This document shows positions 1-5,644 of a stretch of DNA of 5,644 nucleotides, piece after piece (the stretch's first letter is position 1; the number at the start of each line of letters is the position of its first letter). Below the pieces are notes generated by a model. That model saw only the letters and a program-made list of their open reading frames with translations, was not told the origin of the DNA and searched no databases. A program made the translations under genes and the position numbers. The stretch is from Acidobacteriaceae bacterium (lineage in GTDB: Bacteria > Acidobacteriota > Terriglobia > Terriglobales > Acidobacteriaceae), in the NCBI GenBank assembly GCA_030040175.1, contig JASHUF010000273.1:1-5644 (forward strand). The letters are read 5' to 3'.

Positions 1-231
1 CGGGCGCAGATGATCGAGTTCCCTCCGGGCGGCTCTTCGGTGGCGATGAACGCTTCAGGCGAAGCCAACGGGCTGGTGTACGTGCTCGAAGGCAAGCTGC
101 GCCTGGACGCGGGCGGGATGCACGAGGTGCTGGATGCGGGCGACTGCGCCTGCGTGGAGAGCGAGATGCCGCTGGCCTGGAGCGCCGCGGACAAGCGCCG
201 CTGCCGCGTGCTGGCCGTGCTGCCGGCGTGA
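1..231 (+). CDS. C-terminal cupin domain of a probable HTH-cupin regulator (5' truncated)
   Basis: The frame is open from the first base of the window to a TGA at 229-231, giving 76 residues. The Met codon at 10-12 is therefore probably internal and the true start lies upstream. The fragment reads as half of a cupin beta-barrel: a turn ending in SGEANG, the strand and turn VYVLEGKLRL, the GD turn DAGDCACVE, then MPLAWSA and the final strand CRVLAVLPA. This order (VLEG, then GD, then P-x-x-W) is typical of the small C-terminal sensor cupin in XRE-type regulators, which bind a metabolite there and DNA through the missing N-terminal helix-turn-helix. The usual metal-binding HxH is absent and the late His is replaced (PLAW rather than PHAW), so this copy probably binds no metal. 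The alternative is a stand-alone small cupin. Cupin fold is fairly sure; regulator role is inference. Confidence 0.7.
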   Translation, partial: RAQMIEFPPGGSSVAMNASGEANGLVYVLEGKLRLDAGGMHEVLDAGDCACVESEMPLAWSAADKRRCRVLAVLPA

Positions 232-302
232 AGGGCGGAAATCGGCCCACACCTATTGCGCGTTTCGATTCGGAAGTACGCACTTTACGAAGGCACAAAC
301 AT

Positions 303-974
303 TTACTTTTTAGGGACAGATGCGGCCGCTTGAGCCTTTGCGGATGTGGGTTGAACCGCGGCGAGATTCATTTTGGCAAATAGATCTTCGAAGAAAATAT
401 GGCTCCAGCATGCAGTTCTGAGTTGATCGCCATGCGATTTGAAGAATGCTTGTACAACCTGTTTGTCTGTTTTCTTTTGAATATATTGCACGGCGGGTGC
501 GTAATCGCCGTCACCTGAGATCAAAACAGCAACGTCGTAATTGTCATCAAACGCCATTGAAAGCAAATCTGTGATGATCGCCGCGTCTATTCCTTTTTCG
601 GAAGTCTGACGCATCGGTTTAGCGCAGCTCGGGCATGAGGTAATTTCGGTTCTGCACTCGCGACATTTAACGTTTGCCTTTGGTTTTCTTTTCTTAACAT
701 CGACCGAATAGCCCGCGTACGAAGACAACACATGCTGGAGCCAATTGCTCAACCCAGCGTCCTTCCCGCCCTCCTCGTCAATGGATGCATAGACCTGACA
801 ACCTGCATATTTGACGGATTGCCCCGGGGCTGCTTCAGCCGTCAATATCGCAGGTAATTCCTTCCATGGAATCTGCACAAGGCCTGCACTGCCGATCTTC
901 GCATGGCATTTATTCCATTGAAGTTGGAAATTCCAGAAATCAACAAAAATCCTAACCCTTGTAGAATCAGGCAC
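303..974 (-). CDS. NYN-domain (LabA/DUF88-like, PIN-fold) putative RNase with zinc-ribbon insert
   Basis: The gene encodes 223 residues. It starts at a GTG (972-974) preceded four bases away by GGAGG (979-983 on the + strand), and the upstream frame closes at 999-1001, so no ATG start is available. NYN features are clear: first strand with acidic residue IFVDFWNF (D12, N15), the KGID segment with K127 and D130, then D136 in TDLL, and the strand end LISGDGDYAP (D155, D157). These match the acidic metal site of PIN/NYN RNases. Between strands, residues 104-117 carry CxxC-x6-CxxC (C104, C107, C114, C117), a zinc ribbon that may grip RNA or a partner. The last 25 residues are a loose Ala/Lys tail. 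No signal peptide or membrane segment is seen, so it is probably cytoplasmic. GC content is far below the neighbours, which points to transfer. Family is secure; nuclease activity and target RNA are inferred. Confidence 0.88.
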   Translation of the reverse strand: MPDSTRVRIFVDFWNFQLQWNKCHAKIGSAGLVQIPWKELPAILTAEAAPGQSVKYAGCQVYASIDEEGGKDAGLSNWLQHVLSSYAGYSVDVKKRKPKANVKCRECRTEITSCPSCAKPMRQTSEKGIDAAIITDLLSMAFDDNYDVAVLISGDGDYAPAVQYIQKKTDKQVVQAFFKSHGDQLRTACWSHIFFEDLFAKMNLAAVQPTSAKAQAAASVPKK

Positions 975-986
975 ATTGCCTCCGAG

Positions 987-1001
987 TAGATCCGGGATCT
1001 A
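987..1001. promoter_or_regulatory. 15-bp dyad upstream of the NYN gene, candidate operator or leader hairpin
   Basis: TAGATCC-G-GGATCTA is a perfect inverted repeat with 7-bp arms around one central base. It ends three bases before the GGAGG ribosome binding site (979-983) of the minus-strand NYN gene. In DNA it is shaped like a site for a dimeric regulator. In the mRNA it could fold as a 6-bp stem with a 3-nt loop next to the ribosome binding site. No regulator gene lies beside it apart from the partial cupin gene, so the bound factor is unknown. Confidence 0.4.
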
Positions 1002-1065
1002 AACGATGACGCTTTGGTGCAACCTTTTGGTACTAATCCCAGTCCTATTGTTGACGATATTTTAC

Positions 1066-1094
1066 TTGACGCATTAAAGTGCGCGTCGTAGGAT
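1066..1094 (+). promoter_or_regulatory. Sigma70-like promoter for a candidate small RNA
   Basis: TTGACG at 1066-1071 matches the -35 consensus at five of six bases. A 17-base spacer leads to TAGGAT at 1089-1094, which matches the -10 box at four of six. The predicted start is near 1101. A second TTGACG at 1051-1056 is also followed, after 17 bases, by a poorer -10 (TTAAAG, 1074-1079). The pair points rightwards into the hairpin and terminator, away from the NYN gene. This is a consensus match by eye only; promoter rules of the host phylum are assumed to be similar. Confidence 0.4.
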
Positions 1095-1100
1095 TTAGTT

Positions 1101-1176
1101 TCTAACCACCCGAGTCGGGTTTCAATCTGACTCCTTAATTGCCCAGCCCGCGCTTCGGTGCGGGCTTCTTCATTTA
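1101..1176 (+). ncRNA. Candidate small RNA of about 75 nt with two hairpins
   Basis: A transcript starting about seven bases after the -10 box at 1089-1094 would first form a 7-bp stem, 1112-1118 with 1127-1133 (GAGTCGG with CTGACTC, one G-U pair, 8-nt loop). It would end at the cUUCGg terminator hairpin, 1145-1166, and its T-rich tail. No + strand protein gene lies upstream that could explain this terminator, because the NYN gene beside it is on the opposite strand. A tRNA was considered for the GGTTTCAATC stretch, but the loop is one base too long and there is no acceptor or anticodon arm. The alternative is that only the terminator is functional, for example as a stop to antisense transcription. 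I know of no family match; confidence is modest. Confidence 0.35.
1145..1176 (+). terminator. Intrinsic terminator with cUUCGg tetraloop
   Basis: AGCCCGC (1145-1151) pairs perfectly with GCGGGCT (1160-1166). Inside, G-U and C-G pairs extend the stem to 9 bp around a UUCG tetraloop (1154-1157), a very stable combination. TTCTTCATTT follows on the + strand. The minus-strand side is followed by GGGCAATT, so the signal acts for rightward transcription. Confidence 0.75.
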
Positions 1177-1177
1177 G

Positions 1178-1201
1178 CCATCCGCCGGATGGTTTCTTCT
1201 T
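1178..1201 (+). terminator. Second terminator-like palindrome in tandem
   Basis: CCATCCG-C-CGGATGG (1178-1192) is a perfect 7-bp-arm palindrome followed by TTTCTTCTT. As RNA it can form a 6-bp stem with a 3-nt loop and a pyrimidine-rich tail, 11 bases after the main terminator stem, so it may be a backup terminator. It could instead be a protein-binding dyad, or chance within the Lys/Pro-rich minus-strand frame described for this interval. Confidence 0.35.
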
Positions 1202-1299
1202 GGCGGTCGGTTTCTTCACAGCGTTCTGCCATTTGTCGTTGATCTTCACTGCATCGGGCTTCGATCCCGGCTTGACGTCGGGCTTTGCCTGCGCGCCCG

Positions 1300-1328
1300 T
1301 TGCCCGCTGAGGGCCCGGTCTGTAGGAT
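1300..1328 (+). promoter_or_regulatory. Weak promoter candidate for the sugar transporter
   Basis: TTGCCC (1300-1305, four of six) is spaced 17 bases from TAGGAT (1323-1328, four of six, the same -10 sequence as in the small-RNA candidate). Transcription would begin near 1335, after the ATG at 1327 and before the ATG at 1357. That would favour 1357 as the start codon. Confidence 0.25.
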
Positions 1329-1356
1329 GGTTTTCGGATTGGACGCGAAAGGAATC

Positions 1357-2691
1357 ATGCGACCGAACTTTCCCCTGATGCGGGCAACGCTCACCGGTGC
1401 GCTGGGCGGCTTGCTCTTCGGATTCGATACCGTTGTGATCGCCGGCGCCATTGACGCGCTGGTGAAACTCTACGCGTTGAGCCCGCGCCAAGAGGGCTTC
1501 ACGGTAGCCATCGGGCTGGTGGGCACGGTGATCGGCGCGCTGGGCGCGGGCCACGTGGGCCAGCGGCTGGGCAGCCGCGAGACGCTGCGCATCACCGCGA
1601 TTCTTTATCTGGCTTCGGCCTTCGGCTGCGGGCTGGCGTGGAGCTGGTCCGCGTTCCTCTTCTTCCGTTTTGTGGGCGGGCTGGGCATTGGCGCGTCGTC
1701 GGTGCTGGGGCCGGTTTACATTGCGGAGCTGGCGCCGGCCAAGTGGCGCGGCCGGCTGGTGGCCGCCTTCCAGCTCAATGTGGTCTTCGGCATCATGCTC
1801 GCCTATATCTCCAACTACGTCATCCACACGCTCAATCTGAGCGCGGCGGAGTGGCGCTGGCAGATCGGCATCGCCGCCATCCCGGCAATCTTCTTCCTGG
1901 TTCTGCTCTTCGGCATTCCGCGCAGCCCGCGCTGGTCGGCCTCGAAGAACCGGATGGACGAGGCGTTGGCGGTGCTGAAGCTCATGGGCGATCCCGACCC
2001 GGAAGCCGCGCTCGCCGACATTCGCGCGGCGCTCGAGCAGGAGCACGCCACAGCCCATGAACGCGTCTTCCAGTGGAAGTACCGCTATCCGCTTTTTCTG
2101 GCCATCTCCATCGGGGCTTTCAATCAACTGGCCGGCATCAACGCCATTCTCTATTACCTGAACGACATCTTTGCGGCCGCCGGTTTCAGCCAGCTCTCGA
2201 GCTACCAGCAGGCGGTCGCCATCGGGGCCACGAACTTTCTGTTCACCTTCGTAGGCATGGCGCTGATTGACAAGCTGGGGCGCAAGACGCTGCTCCTCGT
2301 CGGCGCGGCCGGCTGCGCAGCCTGCCTGGCCGGCGTGGCCTGGGTGTATGCCTCGAGTACCCATCCCGGCGCGCTGCTCTGGCTTCTCGTCGCCTTTATG
2401 GCGTTCTTTTCGGTCTCGCAGGGCGCAGTCATCTGGGTTTACCTCGGCGAGGTCTTTCCCACTTCCGTGCGCTCCAAGGGGCAGGGCGTGGGCGCGGCGA
2501 GCCATTGGTTCATGAATACGCTCATCCAGCTCGAATTCCCTGTGGTGGTGCACTCCATGAGCACGGCCACGCCGTTCGTGTTTTTTTCCCTCATGACCGT
2601 GGTGCAGTTCCTGGTGGTGCTCTTTGTCTATCCGGAGACCAAAGGGCAGACACTCGAGGCGCTGCAGAGAAAGCTGCTGGGGCAGGAGTAA
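1357..2691 (+). CDS. MFS sugar porter family transporter
   Basis: This is an inner-membrane sugar carrier, probably a proton symporter, of the XylE/GLUT-like sugar porter family. It has 444 residues, a normal length, with about 12 hydrophobic segments. Family motifs appear in order: GGLLFGFDT in TM1 (D24 matches the proton-coupling Asp of XylE), RFVGGLGIG then PVYIAELAP and RGRL in TM4 (104-133), PRSPRW after TM6 (189-193), NQLAGINAILYY in TM7 (256-267), ALIDKLGRK (302-310), WVYLGEVFPTSVRSKG near TM10 (360-375) and PETKG at the end (426-430). Oddities: the loop 2-3 motif is GQRLGSR without the usual Asp, PESPR has become PRSPR, and the first Gln of QQxxGxN is Asn. The start at 1357 follows AAAGGA closely; ATG 1327 and TTG 1285 are upstream alternatives. 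The gene stands alone, so the substrate cannot be named: a hexose or pentose is likely. Confidence 0.93.
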   Translation: MRPNFPLMRATLTGALGGLLFGFDTVVIAGAIDALVKLYALSPRQEGFTVAIGLVGTVIGALGAGHVGQRLGSRETLRITAILYLASAFGCGLAWSWSAFLFFRFVGGLGIGASSVLGPVYIAELAPAKWRGRLVAAFQLNVVFGIMLAYISNYVIHTLNLSAAEWRWQIGIAAIPAIFFLVLLFGIPRSPRWSASKNRMDEALAVLKLMGDPDPEAALADIRAALEQEHATAHERVFQWKYRYPLFLAISIGAFNQLAGINAILYYLNDIFAAAGFSQLSSYQQAVAIGATNFLFTFVGMALIDKLGRKTLLLVGAAGCAACLAGVAWVYASSTHPGALLWLLVAFMAFFSVSQGAVIWVYLGEVFPTSVRSKGQGVGAASHWFMNTLIQLEFPVVVHSMSTATPFVFFSLMTVVQFLVVLFVYPETKGQTLEALQRKLLGQE

Positions 2692-2709
2692 GCGCGCGCC
2701 GGCGAGAGG

Positions 2710-2730
2710 AGCTCAGGAAGCGCCTGAGCT
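2710..2730. terminator. Hairpin between convergent genes, possible bidirectional terminator
   Basis: AGCTCAGG (2710-2717) pairs perfectly with CCTGAGCT (2723-2730) around a 5-nt loop. It fills most of the 39-bp gap between the transporter stop (2689-2691) and the stop of the secreted-protein gene (2731-2733). Neither side has a T-run, so it is not a classic intrinsic terminator. It may serve as a transcript-end stabiliser or a weak bidirectional terminator. Confidence 0.4.
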
Positions 2731-3837
2731 TCAGCGGTCGCTCTGCTGCCTGAGGATGGGCGCGATGGAGCCGGGGTTGTCGCCCTCCGTGGGATCGACG
2801 CGGAAATCCCAGACCGTGGTGCTGAGGTCGGTGGGCGAGAGGATCTCCACCACGGCGTATTCGCCGCCCATCACCAGCTTCTCCTTGGGCTCGATGCGCA
2901 GCCAGTGCTTGCCCGCCAGCTCCTCCTGCGTGACCGGAATGACGTTTTCGTTCTGGGTGACGGCGCCGCCGGGGCTCACGTGAATGGCGCCCATCATGCG
3001 CACCGCCTGGCGCTGGTCCAGGCGGACGATGGCGAATCCCGATTGCGGCGAGTGCGCCCCGCGCTTGGGGTTGCGGGCGTCTGCGGCGGTGGACGTATTC
3101 ACGGTGACGGGATTGGACAGAACCGGTTCCGCGGTGTCGTCGACGCCCAACGAGAGATAGATGGCCGGATCGTTCACGTGCAGATGAATCTTGGCGTGTG
3201 CGCCGGAGAGCTCGAGATCCGCTTTCTGGCCCGCAAGGGGATTGAGAATACCGAGGCCGTGCCGGGTCCGGGCGTCCAGGTCCACGTCCTTGGGCTGAAG
3301 CTCGACCAGCTCCGGCGTGCCCTGGTAGGTGTCGAGCACAAAGACGCCTTCCTGATCGGGCAGCTCCAGGCCGTGTGCCACCTCCGGCATACGCGCTCTT
3401 TCGTCGGCACGCTCGTCGGCTTCCTCCTTGTCGATGCCCGCGGCCTCTTTCATGGCAGGCGAGGTCTCGTCCGCGGTAAGGTCGGCGTGCTCCTGCTCCC
3501 ATTTGCGCGTGGCGTCCCAGTCGACCAGGTCGAGGGGCAGTTCCTCCCACTCGCCGCGCTCCTGCGAGAGATAGCGCACGCGGTCGCCGACAATCTGATA
3601 CTGCCGCACAATCTGGTAGGTGCCGTCTTTGAGGATGAGCCGGTGATTTCTCCCCATGCTCGGCAGATCGGGTTTAAGGACGAGCGGCTTGGAGCTGTCG
3701 GCGGGAGCGCTCTGGGACGATGGCGCTGGCGGCGCCTGGGGGCGGGCGGACGCGGCCAGCAGCAAAACGCCCAGCCCAACCGGGAAAAACGGCCGCCGAT
3801 GGAGGATTTGGACCATGGCAACGCGGAGGGTTCGCAT
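2731..3837 (-). CDS. Secreted beta-rich protein of unknown function
   Basis: The gene encodes 368 residues from the ATG at 3835-3837; ATG 3816 (residue 8) is an alternative, and neither has a strong ribosome binding site. The N-terminus is a Sec signal peptide: basic MRTLRV...HRR, hydrophobic PVGLGVLLLAAS (19-30), probable cleavage after ASA (29-31). A Pro/Ser/Ala linker (33-49) follows. Residues 65-110 form a compact strand-rich unit (ILKDGTYQIVRQY, GDRVRYLS, EWEELPLDLVDWDAT), which looks like an SH3-like or barrel element. A charged, probably helical stretch comes next (111-150, many E/D/K/R). From 160 on it is beta-rich, ending in GEYAVVEILSP, VWDFRVDP and GDNPGSIAPI. No catalytic motif, lipobox or membrane anchor is seen, so it is probably periplasmic or released. 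I associate similar GEYAVVE/VWDF endings with Acidobacteriota hypothetical proteins, but this is from memory. It converges on the transporter; the macrodomain gene lies 196 bp upstream on the same strand. Confidence 0.82.
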   Translation of the reverse strand: MRTLRVAMVQILHRRPFFPVGLGVLLLAASARPQAPPAPSSQSAPADSSKPLVLKPDLPSMGRNHRLILKDGTYQIVRQYQIVGDRVRYLSQERGEWEELPLDLVDWDATRKWEQEHADLTADETSPAMKEAAGIDKEEADERADERARMPEVAHGLELPDQEGVFVLDTYQGTPELVELQPKDVDLDARTRHGLGILNPLAGQKADLELSGAHAKIHLHVNDPAIYLSLGVDDTAEPVLSNPVTVNTSTAADARNPKRGAHSPQSGFAIVRLDQRQAVRMMGAIHVSPGGAVTQNENVIPVTQEELAGKHWLRIEPKEKLVMGGEYAVVEILSPTDLSTTVWDFRVDPTEGDNPGSIAPILRQQSDR

Positions 3838-4033
3838 CCGCCCCGAAACGGAGCAGACATGCCCTAGTTTAGACGAACGAGCGCTGCAGGAGTTGGCTTC
3901 CCGGAGCGCGGAAGAGGCGCCGGAACGGGCAGGCGGAAGAAATCTGCCCTTTTCCCGGATTCGTTTGGAGCCCCGACGGCGCCGGGTGCGCCGACCTTCG
4001 CGTTCTGAGCGCAGGGCGGGTAAGCACGAACTC
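3838..4033. other. Intergenic region between macrodomain and secreted-protein genes
   Basis: This 196-bp stretch carries no recognisable gene. It holds a hairpin, GGGCAG (3927-3932) with CTGCCC (3944-3949), 11-nt loop, followed on the + strand by TTTTCCC. In that form it would terminate rightward transcription, although no + strand gene is nearby. For the leftward genes it has no U-tract. No clear promoter for the secreted-protein gene was found, so it could be cotranscribed with the macrodomain gene or use an unrecognised promoter. Confidence 0.4.
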
Positions 4034-4564
4034 TCATGCCAAAGCACGCTGGTAGGCCGAATACACTTCGTCTCCGAAGCAGGCGAAGATCACTTTTTCG
4101 ATCGACTCGTTTTCGCTCAGGCCGGCGCGCACTGCGCGCACGGCAATGGCCACAGCCTCATCGATGGGATAGCCGTAGACGCCGCAACTGATGGCCGGGA
4201 AGGCCAGCGTGCGCAGGTCGTATTCGCACGCCAGGACGAAGCTCTCGCGGTAGCAGCCGGCCAGCAGCTCCGCCTCGCCGCGCCCGCCGCCGTTCCACAC
4301 CGGGCCCACGGTATGGATCACGTAGCGCGCCGGGAGCCGGAATCCGGGCGTGATCTTGGCCTGGCCGGTCTTGCAGCCGCCGAGCAGACGGCACTCGGCC
4401 AGGAGCTCCGGACCGGCGGCGCGATGAATGGCGCCATCTACGCCGCCGCCGCCCAGCAGTGACGTGTTGGCCGCGTTCACGATGGCGTCCACGGCCAGCG
4501 TGGTGATGTCGGCCTGGGCCACTTCAATGCTTCCCATCGTCCCATCCGTTGTCGATGTTTCCAT
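4034..4564 (-). CDS. Macrodomain ADP-ribose hydrolase (O-acetyl-ADP-ribose deacetylase, YmdB/MacroD type)
   Basis: The protein removes acetyl or ADP-ribose groups from O-acetyl-ADP-ribose or ADP-ribosylated targets in the cytoplasm. It is 176 residues, close to E. coli YmdB (177). Hallmarks in order: QADIT (17-21), VNAAN (29-33), the phosphate loop [15 protein letters not shown] (37-51) with D43 as the likely catalytic Asp and N33 in the position of YmdB N25, CKTGQAKIT (64-72), [10 protein letters not shown] (81-90) and the second binding loop [13 protein letters not shown] (121-133). All binding loops are intact, so an active enzyme is expected. The start is uncertain: the first ATG (4562-4564) lies inside a perfect hairpin, while the ATG at 4535-4537 aligns with the YmdB N-terminus and would give 167 residues. 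It diverges from pyrG; a role in NAD-linked or ADP-ribose repair is inferred only from the family. Confidence 0.95.
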   Translation of the reverse strand: METSTTDGTMGSIEVAQADITTLAVDAIVNAANTSLLGGGGVDGAIHRAAGPELLAECRLLGGCKTGQAKITPGFRLPARYVIHTVGPVWNGGGRGEAELLAGCYRESFVLACEYDLRTLAFPAISCGVYGYPIDEAVAIAVRAVRAGLSENESIEKVIFACFGDEVYSAYQRALA

Positions 4565-4568
4565 CGAC
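4551..4568 (-). promoter_or_regulatory. GNRA-capped hairpin over the first start codon of the macrodomain gene
   Basis: Read on the minus strand, GTCGATG (4568-4562) pairs perfectly with CATCGAC (4557-4551) around GAAA, a GNRA tetraloop. The ATG at 4564-4562 is the last three bases of the 5' arm, so it would be sequestered when the stem forms. The downstream in-frame ATG (4537-4535) begins 13 bases after the stem and stays free. This either marks the true start as 4537 or offers a translational control point. That the fold is used is inferred. Confidence 0.45.
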
Positions 4569-4576
4569 GCTCTGCC

Positions 4577-5644
<1,068 letters not shown>

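Larger units (their letters stand above)
975..1356. other. Gene-free structured interval between the NYN gene and the sugar transporter
   Basis: No convincing protein gene occupies this 382-bp stretch. The left part (to about 1140) is AT-rich like the NYN gene; the right part returns to higher GC. It contains the dyad at 987-1001, two TTGACG boxes (1051-1056 and 1066-1071), a 7-bp stem at 1112-1118/1127-1133, the terminator at 1145-1166, the palindrome at 1178-1192 and a weak promoter at 1300-1328. On the minus strand a frame open from 1354 reads as a Lys/Pro-rich tail (KPDVKPGSKPDAV, then INDKWQNAVKK, then KKKPSGGW at about 1178). It then runs on through the terminator and 132 bases into the NYN gene. 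That stretch could be the remnant end of a lost gene, but it has no ribosome binding site before its first GTG (1247-1249), so no CDS is called. Confidence 0.5.

Noticed and set aside
233..248. GGGC...GCCC inverted repeat after the cupin gene as a terminator
   Set aside because: The stem is only 4 bp and no T-run follows on either side.
1108..1135. Possible tRNA T-arm (GGTTTCAATC)
   Set aside because: The loop has eight bases instead of seven and no acceptor stem, D-arm or anticodon arm can be drawn around it.
1138..1176. Twelve-codon minus-strand frame beginning MKKPAPKRGLGN, resembling the start of ParB proteins
   Set aside because: It stops after 12 codons and coincides exactly with the terminator stem, so the resemblance is most likely accidental.
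842..1249. 135-codon minus-strand frame beginning at GTG 1249
   Set aside because: It has no ribosome binding site, reads through the terminator hairpin and overlaps the first 132 bases of the NYN gene in another frame. Only its first part looks protein-like, and this is reported as a possible relic.
1246..2553. 435-codon open frame on the minus strand
   Set aside because: It is antisense to the clearly recognisable sugar porter, its protein is rich in R/H/Q/E with no domain, and it arises from GC-rich third positions of the real gene.
2591..3550. 319-codon open frame on the minus strand, shifted relative to the secreted protein
   Set aside because: Composition is Arg/Gly/Ala-rich and low in information, typical of an out-of-frame reading of high-GC coding DNA, and it overruns the end of the transporter.
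2905..3867. 320-codon open frame on the + strand
   Set aside because: It is opposite the secreted-protein gene, which has a proper signal peptide and domain-like structure on the minus strand.
3656..4462. 268-codon open frame on the + strand
   Set aside because: It crosses the start of the secreted-protein gene and most of the macrodomain gene in antisense and has no family features.

Overview
The window looks like chromosomal DNA from a GC-rich, free-living Gram-negative-type bacterium. The best guess is Acidobacteriota, with moderate confidence. The reasons are the wording of the CTP synthase N-terminus, a secreted beta-rich protein of a style I associate with that phylum, and a sugar-porter transporter. 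No rRNA, tRNA, CRISPR array or complete insertion sequence was found.

Layout from left to right. (1) Positions 1-231 (+) hold the C-terminal end of a cupin-domain protein, probably an HTH-cupin regulator that starts outside the window. (2) Positions 303-974 (-) hold a NYN/PIN-like nuclease-fold protein with an inserted four-cysteine zinc ribbon. It lies in a markedly AT-richer block (about 250-1140; 43% GC counted by hand over 361-600, 35% over 1021-1080, against 72% over 1681-1740), which suggests acquired DNA. (3) Positions 975-1356 contain no convincing protein gene but are densely structured. They hold a 15-bp dyad just upstream of the NYN ribosome binding site, a promoter-like pair at 1066-1094, a hairpin, a textbook cUUCGg-loop terminator at 1145-1166 and a second terminator-like palindrome. 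Together these make a candidate short + strand RNA of about 75 nt. (4) Positions 1357-2691 (+) encode an MFS sugar porter. (5) Positions 2731-3837 (-) encode a secreted protein of unknown function that converges on the transporter, with a hairpin between the two stops. (6) Positions 4034-4564 (-) encode a YmdB-type macrodomain ADP-ribose hydrolase. (7) Positions 4731-5644 (+) are the first 304 codons of pyrG (CTP synthase), divergent from the macrodomain gene and cut by the window end.

The genes do not form one pathway. pyrG, the transporter, the secreted protein and the macrodomain gene look like ordinary native chromosome. The NYN gene and its structured upstream region look like an accessory insert beside the cupin gene. 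The points most worth following are the candidate small RNA with its terminator, the dyad in front of the NYN gene, and a GNRA-capped hairpin that contains the first possible start codon of the macrodomain gene. I did not find convincing evidence of a complete new multi-gene system.
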